From assembly GCA_001584585.1 (NCBI GenBank), contig LSYV01000015.1, forward strand, positions 1,907,734 to 1,971,733: DNA of 64,000 nt, read 5' to 3'. The notes beneath the pieces were generated by a model. It had not been told where the DNA came from and did not search any database. It was given only the letters and a program-made list of their open reading frames with translations. The DNA comes from Gonium pectorale (taxonomy: Eukaryota > Chlorophyta > Chlorophyceae > Chlamydomonadales > Volvocaceae). Both the position numbers and the translations under genes were made by a program. Numbering within the stretch: the stretch's first letter is position 1; each line of letters begins with the position of its first letter. Below are positions 1-10,800 of the stretch, in pieces.

Positions 1-1200
1 CCCCCGCATTAGTGAAGTAAGACTTAGTTCCATGGCCCGACCGATGTCGACCATGCCTCCCTACCCGCCGCTACACGCATCATTCTGCTTCACCTAGACC
101 GTGTCCTGCCGCCTAGCGGCGCCGCGCATCTTTCCATGGGGCCTGAAGCGCTGTGCGCAGTCCTTGCCGCGGCTCTGGCGGAGTCCCGACTGGACCAGCT
201 TCCAGAGTTGCAGAAGCCGCGGCCTGGGCCTGCCGGCGGCGGCTCGTTTGCATCGGCGCTCTGACTCGGGTCTGGGCTCTGGGGCGCGCGGGCCGCTGCC
301 TGCGGCAGCGACGCCAGGGGTCTGCGCAGCACCGGCGGCTGTGACACATGGCGGGCGTGTCGTGGTGCACGGCCAGCCAGCGCGGCGCGCAGCGACCAGG
401 CACGGCCAGCAGCCAGAGCCACGTGTTTTGACCCTCACCACAGAGGCGCCGTGTAGCGGCAATTGGGCATACTGCATGCCGCGGGGACAGGTGGTTCCGT
501 CGTTTTGATGAGACTGATCGCTGTCGCTGAAGGGTGCGCAAACGGACCGCGGCCAGGCCAGCAGTGGCTGGCGGTAGCTCTACTCATGCCTTCTTACTGA
601 TGTTTGTTGATCATGCTTGTCGTTTCGTTCGGTGAACGCACGCCGAACTACGATGGGCGGCAGTCGGGGCGTGGCCGCGGCGGCACCAAGCGGCGCAGCG
701 GCGATGATGTGGGTAGTGAGGGTCGAGCTGGCCGAGGCCGAGGAAACAGCGCTGGGCCGACGGAACAGCCCAAGCGCGCAGGCCAAGGGCGGTGGATGCA
801 GCTAGCTGCAGTTAGCGGAAGATGATGTGTCTGGATTTCATGTCCTGAACGCTGTGCTGGATGTCTGTGGAGGAGCTGCATGCCCGACTTGCGCGAAGGT
901 GGGCTATGCTGTTTCATTGTTGTTACTTGCCACGGGTGCCACCCTACCGCCCGCCGCCCATGACAGTGTTCTGTGGGGCCTGTGATCAGCCTTCTGGGGC
1001 TGAGCCGCCCCTGGCGCGCAGCGCCGTTGGGGCCCAAGCCCCGTGAGGTTCCCCCGCATTTTGGAGCCGTCGTTTAAGGATGCGGGGTCACAAGAGGGAC
1101 CACGTTTAAGCATGTGAAGTACCGATGTTGGGTGCCGCTGTGAAGACGTCGGCAGTGCTTATTGAAATAGCAGGGAGCGTTGGGGGGGGGGGCGGGATAA
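1..1200. other. No supported gene
   Basis: Several overlapping GC-driven open frames exist on both strands here. None shows a recognisable domain, splice-supported continuation or biased composition beyond GC content. A G-run lies near 1180-1195. I see nothing I can support as a gene. Confidence 0.5.
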
Positions 1201-1204
1201 CGCT

Positions 1205-1240
1205 TGCGTAGGAAAAAAGAGAAACCTGCACAGAAAGAGG
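1205..1240 (-). repeat. Short fragment of the dispersed repeat family
   Basis: The stretch containing gaaacctgcacagaaagag matches the end of the repeat copy at 35755-35850 and, more loosely, the copy at 26096-26175. Only this end is present, so it is a truncated or chance-bounded piece next to the LINE remnant. Confidence 0.45.
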
Positions 1241-1409
1241 CCTACGCCACCGTCGCCGCCATGCAGATACCTCCACGCCGCGTGATGATGTCCGTGTTTG
1301 AGCCCGTCGCTGCCGTCACGAAGCCCGTGGACTCGTTCATTAAGTGGCACGAACCTAGCACCATAGAATATATACTGCGATGGTCCAAGTACCATAGTGG
1401 ACAGCGTCA

Positions 1410-2390
1410 GTGGGCTCTAGTAGCTCACAGCAATGCCGCACAATAAGGACGTTGATTTGGAGCGGGTCGCGATTTTGTGAAGGGGCTTATGTGATAACTG
1501 GCGAGACGCGTCTGAGTACGTACGGCACAGTCCTCCCCGTACGAGGGTTTGTTTGCTCTACCGCGAGTTGGCGCAGAGGCCGCTCCAGTACCACTGGGGA
1601 CTGGGCTAAGCTCGTCTTACGGTTCTGGAACGGAATGGTAGAGCGCCCCGATACGCTGTGCCACCGGGCCTTCGTGGCAGACCTGAGGCTAGCGCTTGTC
1701 GATGGGGTGACTGATTGCTGGTCAGCAAGGGCACTGCGCTTCCTTGCTGACGCGGGTATCCGGGCCCCCGAGGGACTTACGGGTAGCGCGCGGGTAACGC
1801 TTTTCGCGTCGTTGCTCATACCCATTGGCAAAGTAGTGGCTATCTTTGCTGACAGGCTTGATGCTCGGTGGCGGCTGCCCCATGTGACTGGAGCACCCCG
1901 CGACTTCCCTAGCGGCGACACGGGAGTTAAGATGTGCCGGTATGCCAGCTGGATGGGGAACCCTTTGCACACGGCGACTGTGATGGCACACAGCTTGCAC
2001 CAAACGTTGATGCGGTTCAGGCTAGGATGTTGGGAGATGGAGGTGAACCGGCCCAATGGGCGAGCCCAGGCTGAGCGAACGTGCGAGGCCTGTGGTGACG
2101 CCGCGGCCGTAGAGGATGAACTACACGTGTTCTGCGAATGCCCATGCTACGAGCAACTCCGCGACCAATTCGAGACTTCTTTGGGCTTTAGGCATCGTAA
2201 CATGATTACTATTATGAAGGAGGCCCCGCCAGCTGCGGTGGGAGCCTACCTACAGGCTGCCTGGGATACCAGGCACGCCATACTTCGGCGTCAGGCGCTG
2301 AAGCGAAGTAGAGGCAAGGACCATAACCCGCTTCCCCACCCCAATACTCGCAATTCGTCCATGGCCCCCCCGGCTTTGACAACCGTGTGA
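1410..2390 (+). pseudogene. 3' part of a non-LTR retrotransposon (LINE) ORF, decayed
   Basis: An open frame of about 326 codons resembles the C-terminal end of plant/algal LINE reverse transcriptases. Near its C-terminus (codons about 225-255) it has the zf-RVT-type pattern CEAC followed by H and C in a context reading ERTCEACG, then DELHVFCECPCYEQLR, which is typical of the segment after the RT palm. No endonuclease domain and no RT catalytic box (F/YADD) is visible, so this is a 5'-truncated copy, the usual product of target-primed reverse transcription. The 2390-2470 stretch after the stop may be its 3' UTR. No clear A-rich tail or target-site duplication was seen. The assignment rests on motif recognition only. 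Confidence 0.6.
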
Positions 2391-2399
2391 CATCTAACC

Positions 2400-3867
2400 T
2401 GTAACCTGTTTGTGCATATCTCGGGCGAGAGAGCATTACAGACTTTCCAGGTTAGTATCTCAGGGACTGCCCTGGGACGGCCCTGGACGGCCTATTTCCG
2501 ACCATCCCCCATATTTACGTACGAGGGCGTTGCAATCTCATAGGCCGACCTGTGCATTCTTGAAACCCGACCGGTAGTTGCAGGCTGTCCATCGCCTGTC
2601 CCATCGCTGACCCATAGCGGTGTCACAACTTTTGAGATTGTGGAGAGCGCACGCAGTGCAGATATATACAGTTTCCACTCGGGACCGGTACCTCTGACCC
2701 CTGTGCTAAACATAGTGGAGCACCCCAGATACGCGATTGTTCTTGCAATCATGGAGCGTGCGTGTGGCCCAAGCTTCAAAGTAACTCATGACCCACAATG
2801 TGTTTGGGTGCACTCTAGGTGCCGAGTGGTATCCACTTGAGGGCAGGGGCGGTAGTCAACGCATTACTTGCTCATATTGCTGCGGCTGCCAGCAATCCCA
2901 CTCACTAGAAGACCCACTTTCCCTCCTTTCCTCCTTCGTTGGTTCCCCATTTCCCGACTTCCCAATTTCCCGAGCGGCTCGAAGCTCGAGGGTCACAAGG
3001 CGAATTACATGGAAACGCCTTGTATGGCACTCATTAAGCCACACGGGCAGAGGTTGATGTGCATAGGCCAGCGCGCTTGGCACCATCCAAGTTAGTGCTA
3101 TGGCTAGATTGGCTACCCCGAAAGATCCTGCCAGCCACCCGCAGGCGGTCACGCGCTGGCGCCCCGCACGGCGGCCCTGCTCGCTGACATGGGAGCCGGG
3201 ATGTGGCAGCCTGCGGGCACTGAGCGTTGGCGACGAAGGCCGTGCTGTGCAGCGGCAGCACTACAGCAGCCTCACGCAGCTTTACCTGACAGGCAAGGTA
3301 TGGCCGGAGAGTGCCGTAGGGCATATGGTGCAAAAAGTAGTGCGGTGGTGGGCGTCTGCCGGTACCCATGCTGGCGAGCGCAGGGCGGGTTGCAAGCCGT
3401 GCACTGTGGTTCGGCGTTGTGTGCCCATCACGACGACAGGTCGCCTGGGCGTTGCAGTTGTCCCGCACACGTCTAAACATGTGCTGCTGCCGGTTTGAGG
3501 AGTTGGGACTCCATAAGACATGGCCATGCGCATACCGGAGGTCCATAGGCGTGCAATGGGGCAGGGACAGAGGCTCTCCACTGTTCTCATGGGCCACTTT
3601 GGACACTTTGGCCATGTCATGTCCAACCATACTATTAGAGCCACCGATCACACAAGTTTGTAGCTACACACAAATAACTTTGGCGTTGTGACCGTTCAGG
3701 TAGGAGGAAGGGATCCGCTTTTTGGCTTCATCTACGGCACTGCCAAGTTGGGCTAACCGTGCTTTCGCCCACGGCACCATTCCTGTTTGCGCAATTTCAC
3801 CCGCAATTCCATTCCTGCATTAGGGCGGAGTGTAGATTTTATCCGCTTTGCCGCGTCAGCCTCTGCG
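2400..3867. other. Intergenic region, no gene supported
   Basis: It contains a pyrimidine-rich stretch around 2900-2985 (ccctcctttcctcc and related runs) and then sequence leading into the BCCP gene. The open frames here (for example 3034-3651 minus) have no recognisable content. The last 100-150 bases presumably hold the BCCP promoter and 5' UTR, but no motif stands out. Confidence 0.45.
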
Positions 3868-5786
3868 ATGAAGACGCTCCACACTCCCTGCGCGCGGACC
3901 GTCGCTGCGCGGAGCGTGAAGCCTGTTAAGATCGCCCATGTGCAGGTAGGTAGCTCATTCGAGCGCGTCTGTGCGCGCAGGCCGGCTCACCCGGCCGTCT
4001 GCTTGCAGCGTGCTGTGGCGCTCCGCGCTGCCAAGACGGAGGAGGTGGAGGTCAGCACGAATGGGGTGACGGCACCTTCCAGCGGCCACACAGCTACCGC
4101 CCTGCAGTTCGAGGAGCTGTCTGATATTATCCGGTGTGTTGAGCGTTATGCTGCATGCGGGACTGCCGGCGGCCGTCCCAGCGAATTGGGGCTTGTATGC
4201 GCCAGGCACTTGATGTTAGCAGCTTCCGAGCATTTGGACCTGCTTTGCAACGCTCGCGCGGGCGTTTCCACAAGCATCCGTAAGCTGGCCTTACTTGCTT
4301 GATCATCAATCAGCTTCGTGCTTGCTATCTACTCATGTTTTCTGCAAATATCGATATCAGCCATTGTCCAACGGTGTAGGCTTGTGCATGACACGGACAT
4401 TGTGGAGTTCGAGCTGAAGAGCAAGCGGTTCAGCCTCAGCGTGCGCAAGAAGGAGGCTCTCCAAGCTGAGCAGGCGGCGGCTTACCAGGTGGAGTAGTGG
4501 GGCAGGGGGGTTGGGGGCTGGGGGCTGGGTAGCAGCTGGGTTTGGCCGTTTCATTGGCATGTTCCTTTGCCACGCATTCTTACCAAAGTTTCCGCCTGGC
4601 CATTTCCCCTGCAGTTGCTCGCGCCAGTGGCCCCCGCGCCGCTGCCCGTCGCTGCCCCTGGTAAGCGGCCTGGGGTAGGCGGCCCCGAGACGTCTGTGCC
4701 CTGTGTGCGGGCTTAGCTCGCGTGCACGGCTTGGGCACGGCAGTCGGCAGACAGCTTGCATCCTGAGAGTGCCAAATTGGTTACCTAAGAAATGGTGCGG
4801 TAGCCAATTTATTCGGTTGTCCCCACTGCGTCACCCACATACCGCTGACGGTGCCCATCCCGCTGGACCAGTGAGCCATGCATATGTCCGCCACACTCTC
4901 CTCACGCGCCTCCCGGCTCCCGCATTGCTGCCATGTTCGCCCCGGCAGCCCCGGTCGCCGCCGCTCCGGCGCCAGCCGCAGCCGCTCCGGCGCCGGCCCC
5001 GCCGGCTGCCGCCCCGCCGGCGCCCAAGGGCATTGAGGTTGGTTCGCCCATGGGCGGTACCTTCTACCGCAAGCCCGCTCCCGGCGAGCCGGAGTTCTGC
5101 AAGGTGGGCGACAAGGTGAAGAAGGGCCAGACGGTGTGCATCATCGAGGCTATGAAGCTGATGAACGAGATTGAGGTGAGATCCGGGATCAGCCGCGTTG
5201 CGATGCGCGTTTTTGTGAAGGGGTCGTGCGGACGAGCTGGCTCCTGAATGTGGTCGTCGTGAAAGTAGAGGGCTCGCATGCAGTCGAGGCACGTGTGGAT
5301 CCTTCAGCAGCGCTTTTGCCTGTTGACCAGCACGGAGTGTGAAGTACGACATCCCGCATCAGGTGTCATGGTGTTCATGGTGCACATGAGCCCACTTGTT
5401 GGCCGCTGCCCTGCCGTCAACTGCCATGCAAACATGATGTGGGTCATGTCTGAAACTGTCGGCTCACAAAGCCGTCTGCCGACTGCAGGCGGGCAGGCAT
5501 GAGCTTAGCCTACCTGGCAACTAGCACAACTGGCAACCGCGCACTCCCGTTCTTCCTCTGGTTTCGGTCGTAGTCCGTTACTTTCGTCGCCTTCATTGTC
5601 CGCCGATTGGGAATGGAACTCGATGATCTGCCTCGAACGCTTTTCAACCTCCAAGACTGCGCTGATCCCCATCTGCACCTGGCCCCTTCCCATCAGGCTG
5701 AGGTGGGCGGTGAGGTGATCAAGTTCCTCGTGGAGAACGGGCAGCCCGTCACCGTGGGCCAGCCCATCATGATCATCAAGCCCTAA
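3868..5786 (+). CDS. BCCP: Biotin carboxyl carrier protein of plastid acetyl-CoA carboxylase
   Basis: This protein carries the biotin arm that shuttles CO2 between the biotin carboxylase and carboxyltransferase of the heteromeric plastid ACCase, the first step of fatty-acid synthesis. Exons are 3868-4133, 4380-4488, 4615-4660, 4949-5175 and 5697-5786; phases agree throughout and give 245 aa. The N-terminus ([15 protein letters not shown]) is basic and Ser/Thr/Ala-rich, as in a transit peptide. Residues about 80-125 ([20 protein letters not shown], then [13 protein letters not shown]) match the conserved region before the hinge. An Ala/Pro hinge (about 126-175) follows. The biotinyl domain has the motif [10 protein letters not shown] with the biotinylated Lys near residue 210, and ends [10 protein letters not shown]. 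Two BCC paralogues are known in Chlamydomonas, and I cannot say which this is. Start uncertainty is small: the ATG opens the transit peptide. Confidence 0.93.
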
Positions 5787-6293
5787 GCGTGCAGCCTTGG
5801 CGCAGACCCATGGGGCGAGCCAGCGCCGGGCCGTGGCTGTGATGCGGCAGGGACGTGACACAAGTACAGCTCCAGGACAGGCCATGGTGCGAGAGGTTTT
5901 ACCGTTGAACCGGCGCACAGCAGCAATCATCGCTTGTCGTAGACAGAGCTTGACCAGTCGCCGCTCCTGGGATGCAGCTGGCGCGGCGCCATAAGAGTGG
6001 CAGGAGCCTTGCTATGCGTGTAGGCTGCGGGGGCCACGCCGGTTGAGCGCGCATCTCCCATGGCCGTACCCGGATCACGGTGTTAGCCTTCCAAATTGAT
6101 CGGAGGCCTTGCTTTGTTTTTGTTGCGCTCGGGTTGCGTTAGTATCGCATTGCCATGGGTCCCCACGATTTTGTCCTTCCGCTGCGGGACCCGGGGGTTG
6201 CGTGACGCGCACCGATGACGCCGCAAGTTGCTGTCGGCGCTGGGCGTAGTGCCTGCAGAAGAATGCTCGAATGACGGAAGAATTTGCCTGGGT

Positions 6294-6298
6294 TGTAA
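6294..6298 (+). terminator. Candidate TGTAA poly(A) signal of BCCP
   Basis: TGTAA is the standard poly(A) signal of volvocine nuclear genes. This is the first good one after the BCCP stop (about 510 bases); a second lies at 6395-6399. Confidence 0.4.
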
Positions 6299-6572
6299 AG
6301 AGGGTTTCAGTGGGTGTCTTCGTATAGTATGGCTTACGCCGCAGTGCGCGGTGGCTGAGCCAATGAGGCTCTGAACTTGTGAGTCCCGCCTTTTTGTAAT
6401 GAAGCCCTGCCACATTGTCTTGCCACCCTGTCGCCGCCCTGAGCGGCCAGAATTGCACTGTTGCGGACCTAAACAGCACGGGGCACATCCCGTGAACCAC
6501 GGCGGTTCATTCGTGTTGCCAACATGTGACCCCCCAGGGCAGAACACGAGGCACACACAAGGCATCACGTAT

Positions 6573-6577
6573 TTACA
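6573..6577 (-). terminator. Candidate TGTAA poly(A) signal of PKD2
   Basis: TTACA on the plus strand reads TGTAA on the PKD2 strand, about 1.27 kb after the PKD2 stop. Volvocine 3' UTRs of this length occur, but the choice of signal is an inference. Confidence 0.3.
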
Positions 6578-7850
6578 GAATGCTCCTTCCAGAAGCCTGG
6601 GACTGCCCCATGAGCACGGGATTGACGTATGTATAAGGGCGGAAGGGAGGCTGCCAGCCCGCCCCGGCATCAACGCGGGGCATCAACCCGGGAAGGAGCG
6701 GATGAATGAATCATGACACCGCATAGCAGATCTTGAGCACATACGCGTCGCTAGTCGAACATGGCTTATTGCAGCCAGGATATCAGTCCCACACGTGCCA
6801 CGTGGGTGGCGATCACACAGCGAGGCAGGGGCGCAGGGCGCTTGACGCACAAGTGTGGGGTCGAGGAGGCATGGAATCGTTGCCATCACCGATGAGAATC
6901 GCACACACACGCCACAATGGCCGCGCGCCATAAGAGACCTGGGTGAAGCCAGGGCACTAGCCAATCACCCCAAGATCCACATAACGTCGTTTCAAAGGTT
7001 TCGGACGTGCCCCCCGACGGCTCCTCCCCAACGGGAACCGGCACTCCCAGTCGCGCACGCCGGCTGACCTGGTCGGTCGAATTATATGCACCACAGACGA
7101 TGTATCAATGTATCACGTTGCCAAGACCGTCCAGACGTCGCAAGCGCGTCGCCGCAATGGCAGCGTCCCGAGCGTCCAGGCGCACTGCGCGCCCGAAGCC
7201 CCGCCCGCTGTGGGCCACTGGCCTTTCCCTGCCTGGCTATGGGCTCCTCCACGCCACGCCTTCCCGCACCCGAACATCCTGGCTCTCCGGGGCGCCGCCG
7301 CCCGCACGCGCGTCGCAGCGCCCGCGAGCCCGGCTGGGACGCGGCGGGACCGGCGGCGGCCTCGGCTTGCGGCGGCGGGTCAGGGGTCAGCCCAACAAAA
7401 CAGAACGCGTCGCACGCGTGTCACACACATGCGGTGCTTTAGTGCTCTTTGGCATTGTGTCCGCACGGCCTGTACACACACACACCATTTGCGAGTAGCT
7501 GGCTGCACGGCAGCGAAACAAGTGGCGGGGCTGGTGGCGCCCGCAGTTATGCACCCCTGCCGCCCGGGGAGAGACCCGCGCCTCTCTTCCCGCCGGCCCC
7601 TAAGGTCACCCGGCTCCACCCCGCGGGAGCCACACAACCCGCGCCCCTTCAGTCTCAAGAAGCAAGCTCATCCTCCGTTCGCCTCTCCCCCTCCTCATCG
7701 AGTGGCAGCGGCGCCTGTCCTCCCTCTCCAGCGCCCTGCCCCCCGTCCCACCAGCGCCGGCGTCTCCCGCCACCATACCGGGCACCAGCGCCTTACGCGT
7801 CCGCCGGCCAGGCCCCGACCTCCGGCGCCTGCGCTACCCTTTCCTCCTCA

Positions 7851-10800
7851 TCAGTTTCCGGCCGGCGGCTGCTCGTTCATGAGCTGCACCAGCTTGGACT
7901 GCTGCTCAGCCAGCTGCTTCTGGCCGTTCATCAGATTGCGCTGACCCTCCGCCAGCTCCCGCTGCACCTCGGCGAGGCGCTCCAGCGCCTGCGCCAGCTG
8001 GTCGCGCTCCTTCTCCAGCACAGCCTCGCGACCGCCCACGGGCGCCACGCCGGCGGCCAGAGCGCCGGCAGCGGGTGGCAGCTGCGCCGGCTCCTGGAGT
8101 GGCCACGAGGTAGAATCGCGGGAAGGAGGGCGCCCGTCGGCGAGGGGACACAGGGGCATAGCAAGCAAGGGGTACAGTACGCGTGCTGAATATATGGAAA
8201 CCCACACGCCGCTACCGTAACCCCTGAACACTGTCACGAGATCATGACAGGCAAATGTGGGAGTGAAAGTGGGCGGCTCACCGGCCCCATGCCTTCGTCC
8301 AGCAGGTCATCATCGTCGCGGGGCACAGCCCCGAAGCGCTCCACGATGTAGTGGGCGGCCAGCATGACCTCCTGCTCGTTCGCCTCCGAGCCGGGCCCGC
8401 CGCCGCGGCGGAAGAGGCGCGCCAGTAGGTTGGAGGCGGCGGCCTTGCCCTTCTCGGTGGCGGCGGGCGCGTCGCGCAGGCATTCCTTGAACACCTCGCG
8501 CAGCGTGTCCTCGTCCATGTCCTCGTTCAGGATCTGCACGATGCCCCATGTGGATTGTGGGTTGGAAGGCATTCTCAGTAGGGAAGCCCTGGGGCGCATT
8601 CCTCTCCCGACCGTCGAAACAAGAGGCTGAGCGCTGAGGGTGGGAGGGGTCGGGGTAGGGTCCAGACGTCGTATCTCCCGGTGGTCCGTCGTATATATGT
8701 ACCACCATGGTCGGGGGGATTTTACGGGTTTATAAGCTCGAACCCGATGCCCATGCGGGGGTAGTGAAGGGGGGATTAGACAGAACACCACAGAGGGCGC
8801 GTTGGGCGCGGAGCATCACTGACCTCCTGCAGGCTCGGGCCTGCGTTCGAGATGCACCTGGGTAAACACGACACCCGACACCCCGCTCCATAACCGCCCC
8901 GACTATGTGTGCAACCTGGTGCAGCCCCGTGCAGCTTCAGTCCGCAGCCCAGCAACGCACCGTGAGCAGCTTGCGCTTGTCCGCGGCCGCCTCGTCGCTG
9001 TCCTTGTTGTCATCGTCCTCCCCGGCCCACTGACGCAGCAGGTCGCCCAGCTTGGCGTCGGAGATGTAGTTGGGCGAGCAGCGGCCCAGCAGCGAGCGCC
9101 ACTTGTCGCGCAGCAGCGTGAACAGCTCGGTGTGGATGCCCACCTGCGAGCGCAAATGTTGTCACGGCAATACGTTGACAGGGGGACAACAGCAGCTACG
9201 GCAGTTGGCGCAGACGTACCCACGGCCCGGCCGCGTCCCACCACGCACGTACCGTCTCATGGGTCTTCTCCTTGACCTCCGAGAAGGCGTCCACGATGAT
9301 GGCGAGCAGGAAGTTGAGCAGCACCATGAACACCAGCAGCTCGTAGCTCCAGAAGAACAGAGCGCCTGCGCAGGGCGGCGTTTTGGGTCAGGAGTTAGGG
9401 GGCTGCAGGGGACGAGCATCCGCTCAGATGGCGCGGGCCGATGGTATCTTTGTGGCTGACCGCCTGCAGGATCATGCGCTGCAAAATCCGCTCACGCTCA
9501 CGGTATATCAATTTTAGTTGGGTCCCATCGACCCCGCGCGCCAGGGGCAAACGCCGTGCCGCCACACGCCCTAGAAGTTCGGCAGCAGGCGCGCGCCCGC
9601 CCTCCCAGCACCACCTCGCTCGCCCACCCACCCGCCACGCTCTGCAGCCCGCCCAGCGCGCGCAGGTCGTTGTTGACGTCGATGTTGCCAAGCAGGATCT
9701 CGAAGCAGGTATTGATGGAGTCCCCGAACGTGGAGAACTTGGCGATGGCGTTGCCGAAGATGAGGTGCGCCATCATGGCGTAGCCGATAAACACCATGCC
9801 GGCCACGATGGCAAAGTGGATCAGGTCGGGGCCGGCCAGCCACAGGGAGCGGGTCACCACGCCCAGGCGCGGCTGGAAGTCCATGAGCTTGAGCACGCGG
9901 GCAATGAGCAGCAGGATGTTGATGCCGTTAAGGGCAAAGTACCTGCAGGAGGGAGGTTGGCGTCCGGTGGTTAGCGTTTGGCGACGGTTGGCGGGGTGGT
10001 ATGGATGCGGTGCGGCCGCGCTGTGGAGTCGGAGGGAGTGGGGTGCTGGGTGAGGAGCAGGCGACCGGTGTGAGCGTAAGTTGGTGCCGTTGACGCGCGG
10101 CCGTGCAGTTGGAACTCGCGGACAGGCAACGGGCGGTTCGGGGGCCCAAATCAATACGCGCACATGCCAAGCGTCATTACGCACGGCGCAGCTCTGCAGC
10201 AGCCGTTGGGGCCCGTCTTCGTGTCCGCTGGGCTGTCCGCTGCTGTGACCCGTACGCCCCGCGCCAATCGGTCTATCGGATGGCCCGCCCCCGCCGCCCT
10301 TCACGCCCCTGGCTCGTTCTCCGCCTGGCCCCAGCCCGCCCGCCCACCAGTTAAGCATGTCGACCAGCTCCTTGAGGCTGGAGAAGGCCTCGTTGGCAGA
10401 GGTCAGGTGGGCGCCGTTGTCCTGTAGAGCCAGGAAGTTGGCGTCGGGGGCAAGGTCCTGGTACACGTTGTACCTGCCGAGGCAGAACAGGGGGAGGGGG
10501 TGAGCGGAAACGGGCAGCCAAGCGCCAAGCGGGAAGAAAGGCGGACAGCCAGGCAACGCCAGGCAACGCCAGGCGCAGCGCTGCACTCATAACGCTCCCC
10601 GACTACTACAAACCACCCGGCACAACACGTGCCGTACAGGCCCAGCCCGCCTAAGTACTGCCCGCCGGCTTGGACCCTCAACCTTACCCTTGAGGCGCGA
10701 GACTCCTCTTTTCTCACCAGCTCGAATTCCCCAACCAGCTTCCCCTTCTTCACTTTCCTCACCCCGCCTCCGCCTTTCTGCGCCCGGATCAACCCCGCCC

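Larger units (their letters stand above)
5787..7850. other. Convergent 3' region between BCCP (+) and PKD2 (-)
   Basis: The two genes point at each other. The region should hold both 3' UTRs. TGTAA signals are present for the plus strand near 6294 and 6395, and one for the minus strand near 6573. 7100-7850 is very GC-rich and Pro/Arg-coding in several frames on the plus strand; those frames have no recognisable content and lie in the likely PKD2 3' UTR. Confidence 0.5.

Noticed and set aside
101..508. Possible gene at the left edge
   Set aside because: Overlapping frames in four readings, no splice-supported extension and no recognisable motif.
3925..3961. A possible 35-base intron in the first BCCP exon (gtaggt to cgcag)
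   Set aside because: Too short for a volvocine intron, and the frame reads through it without a stop.
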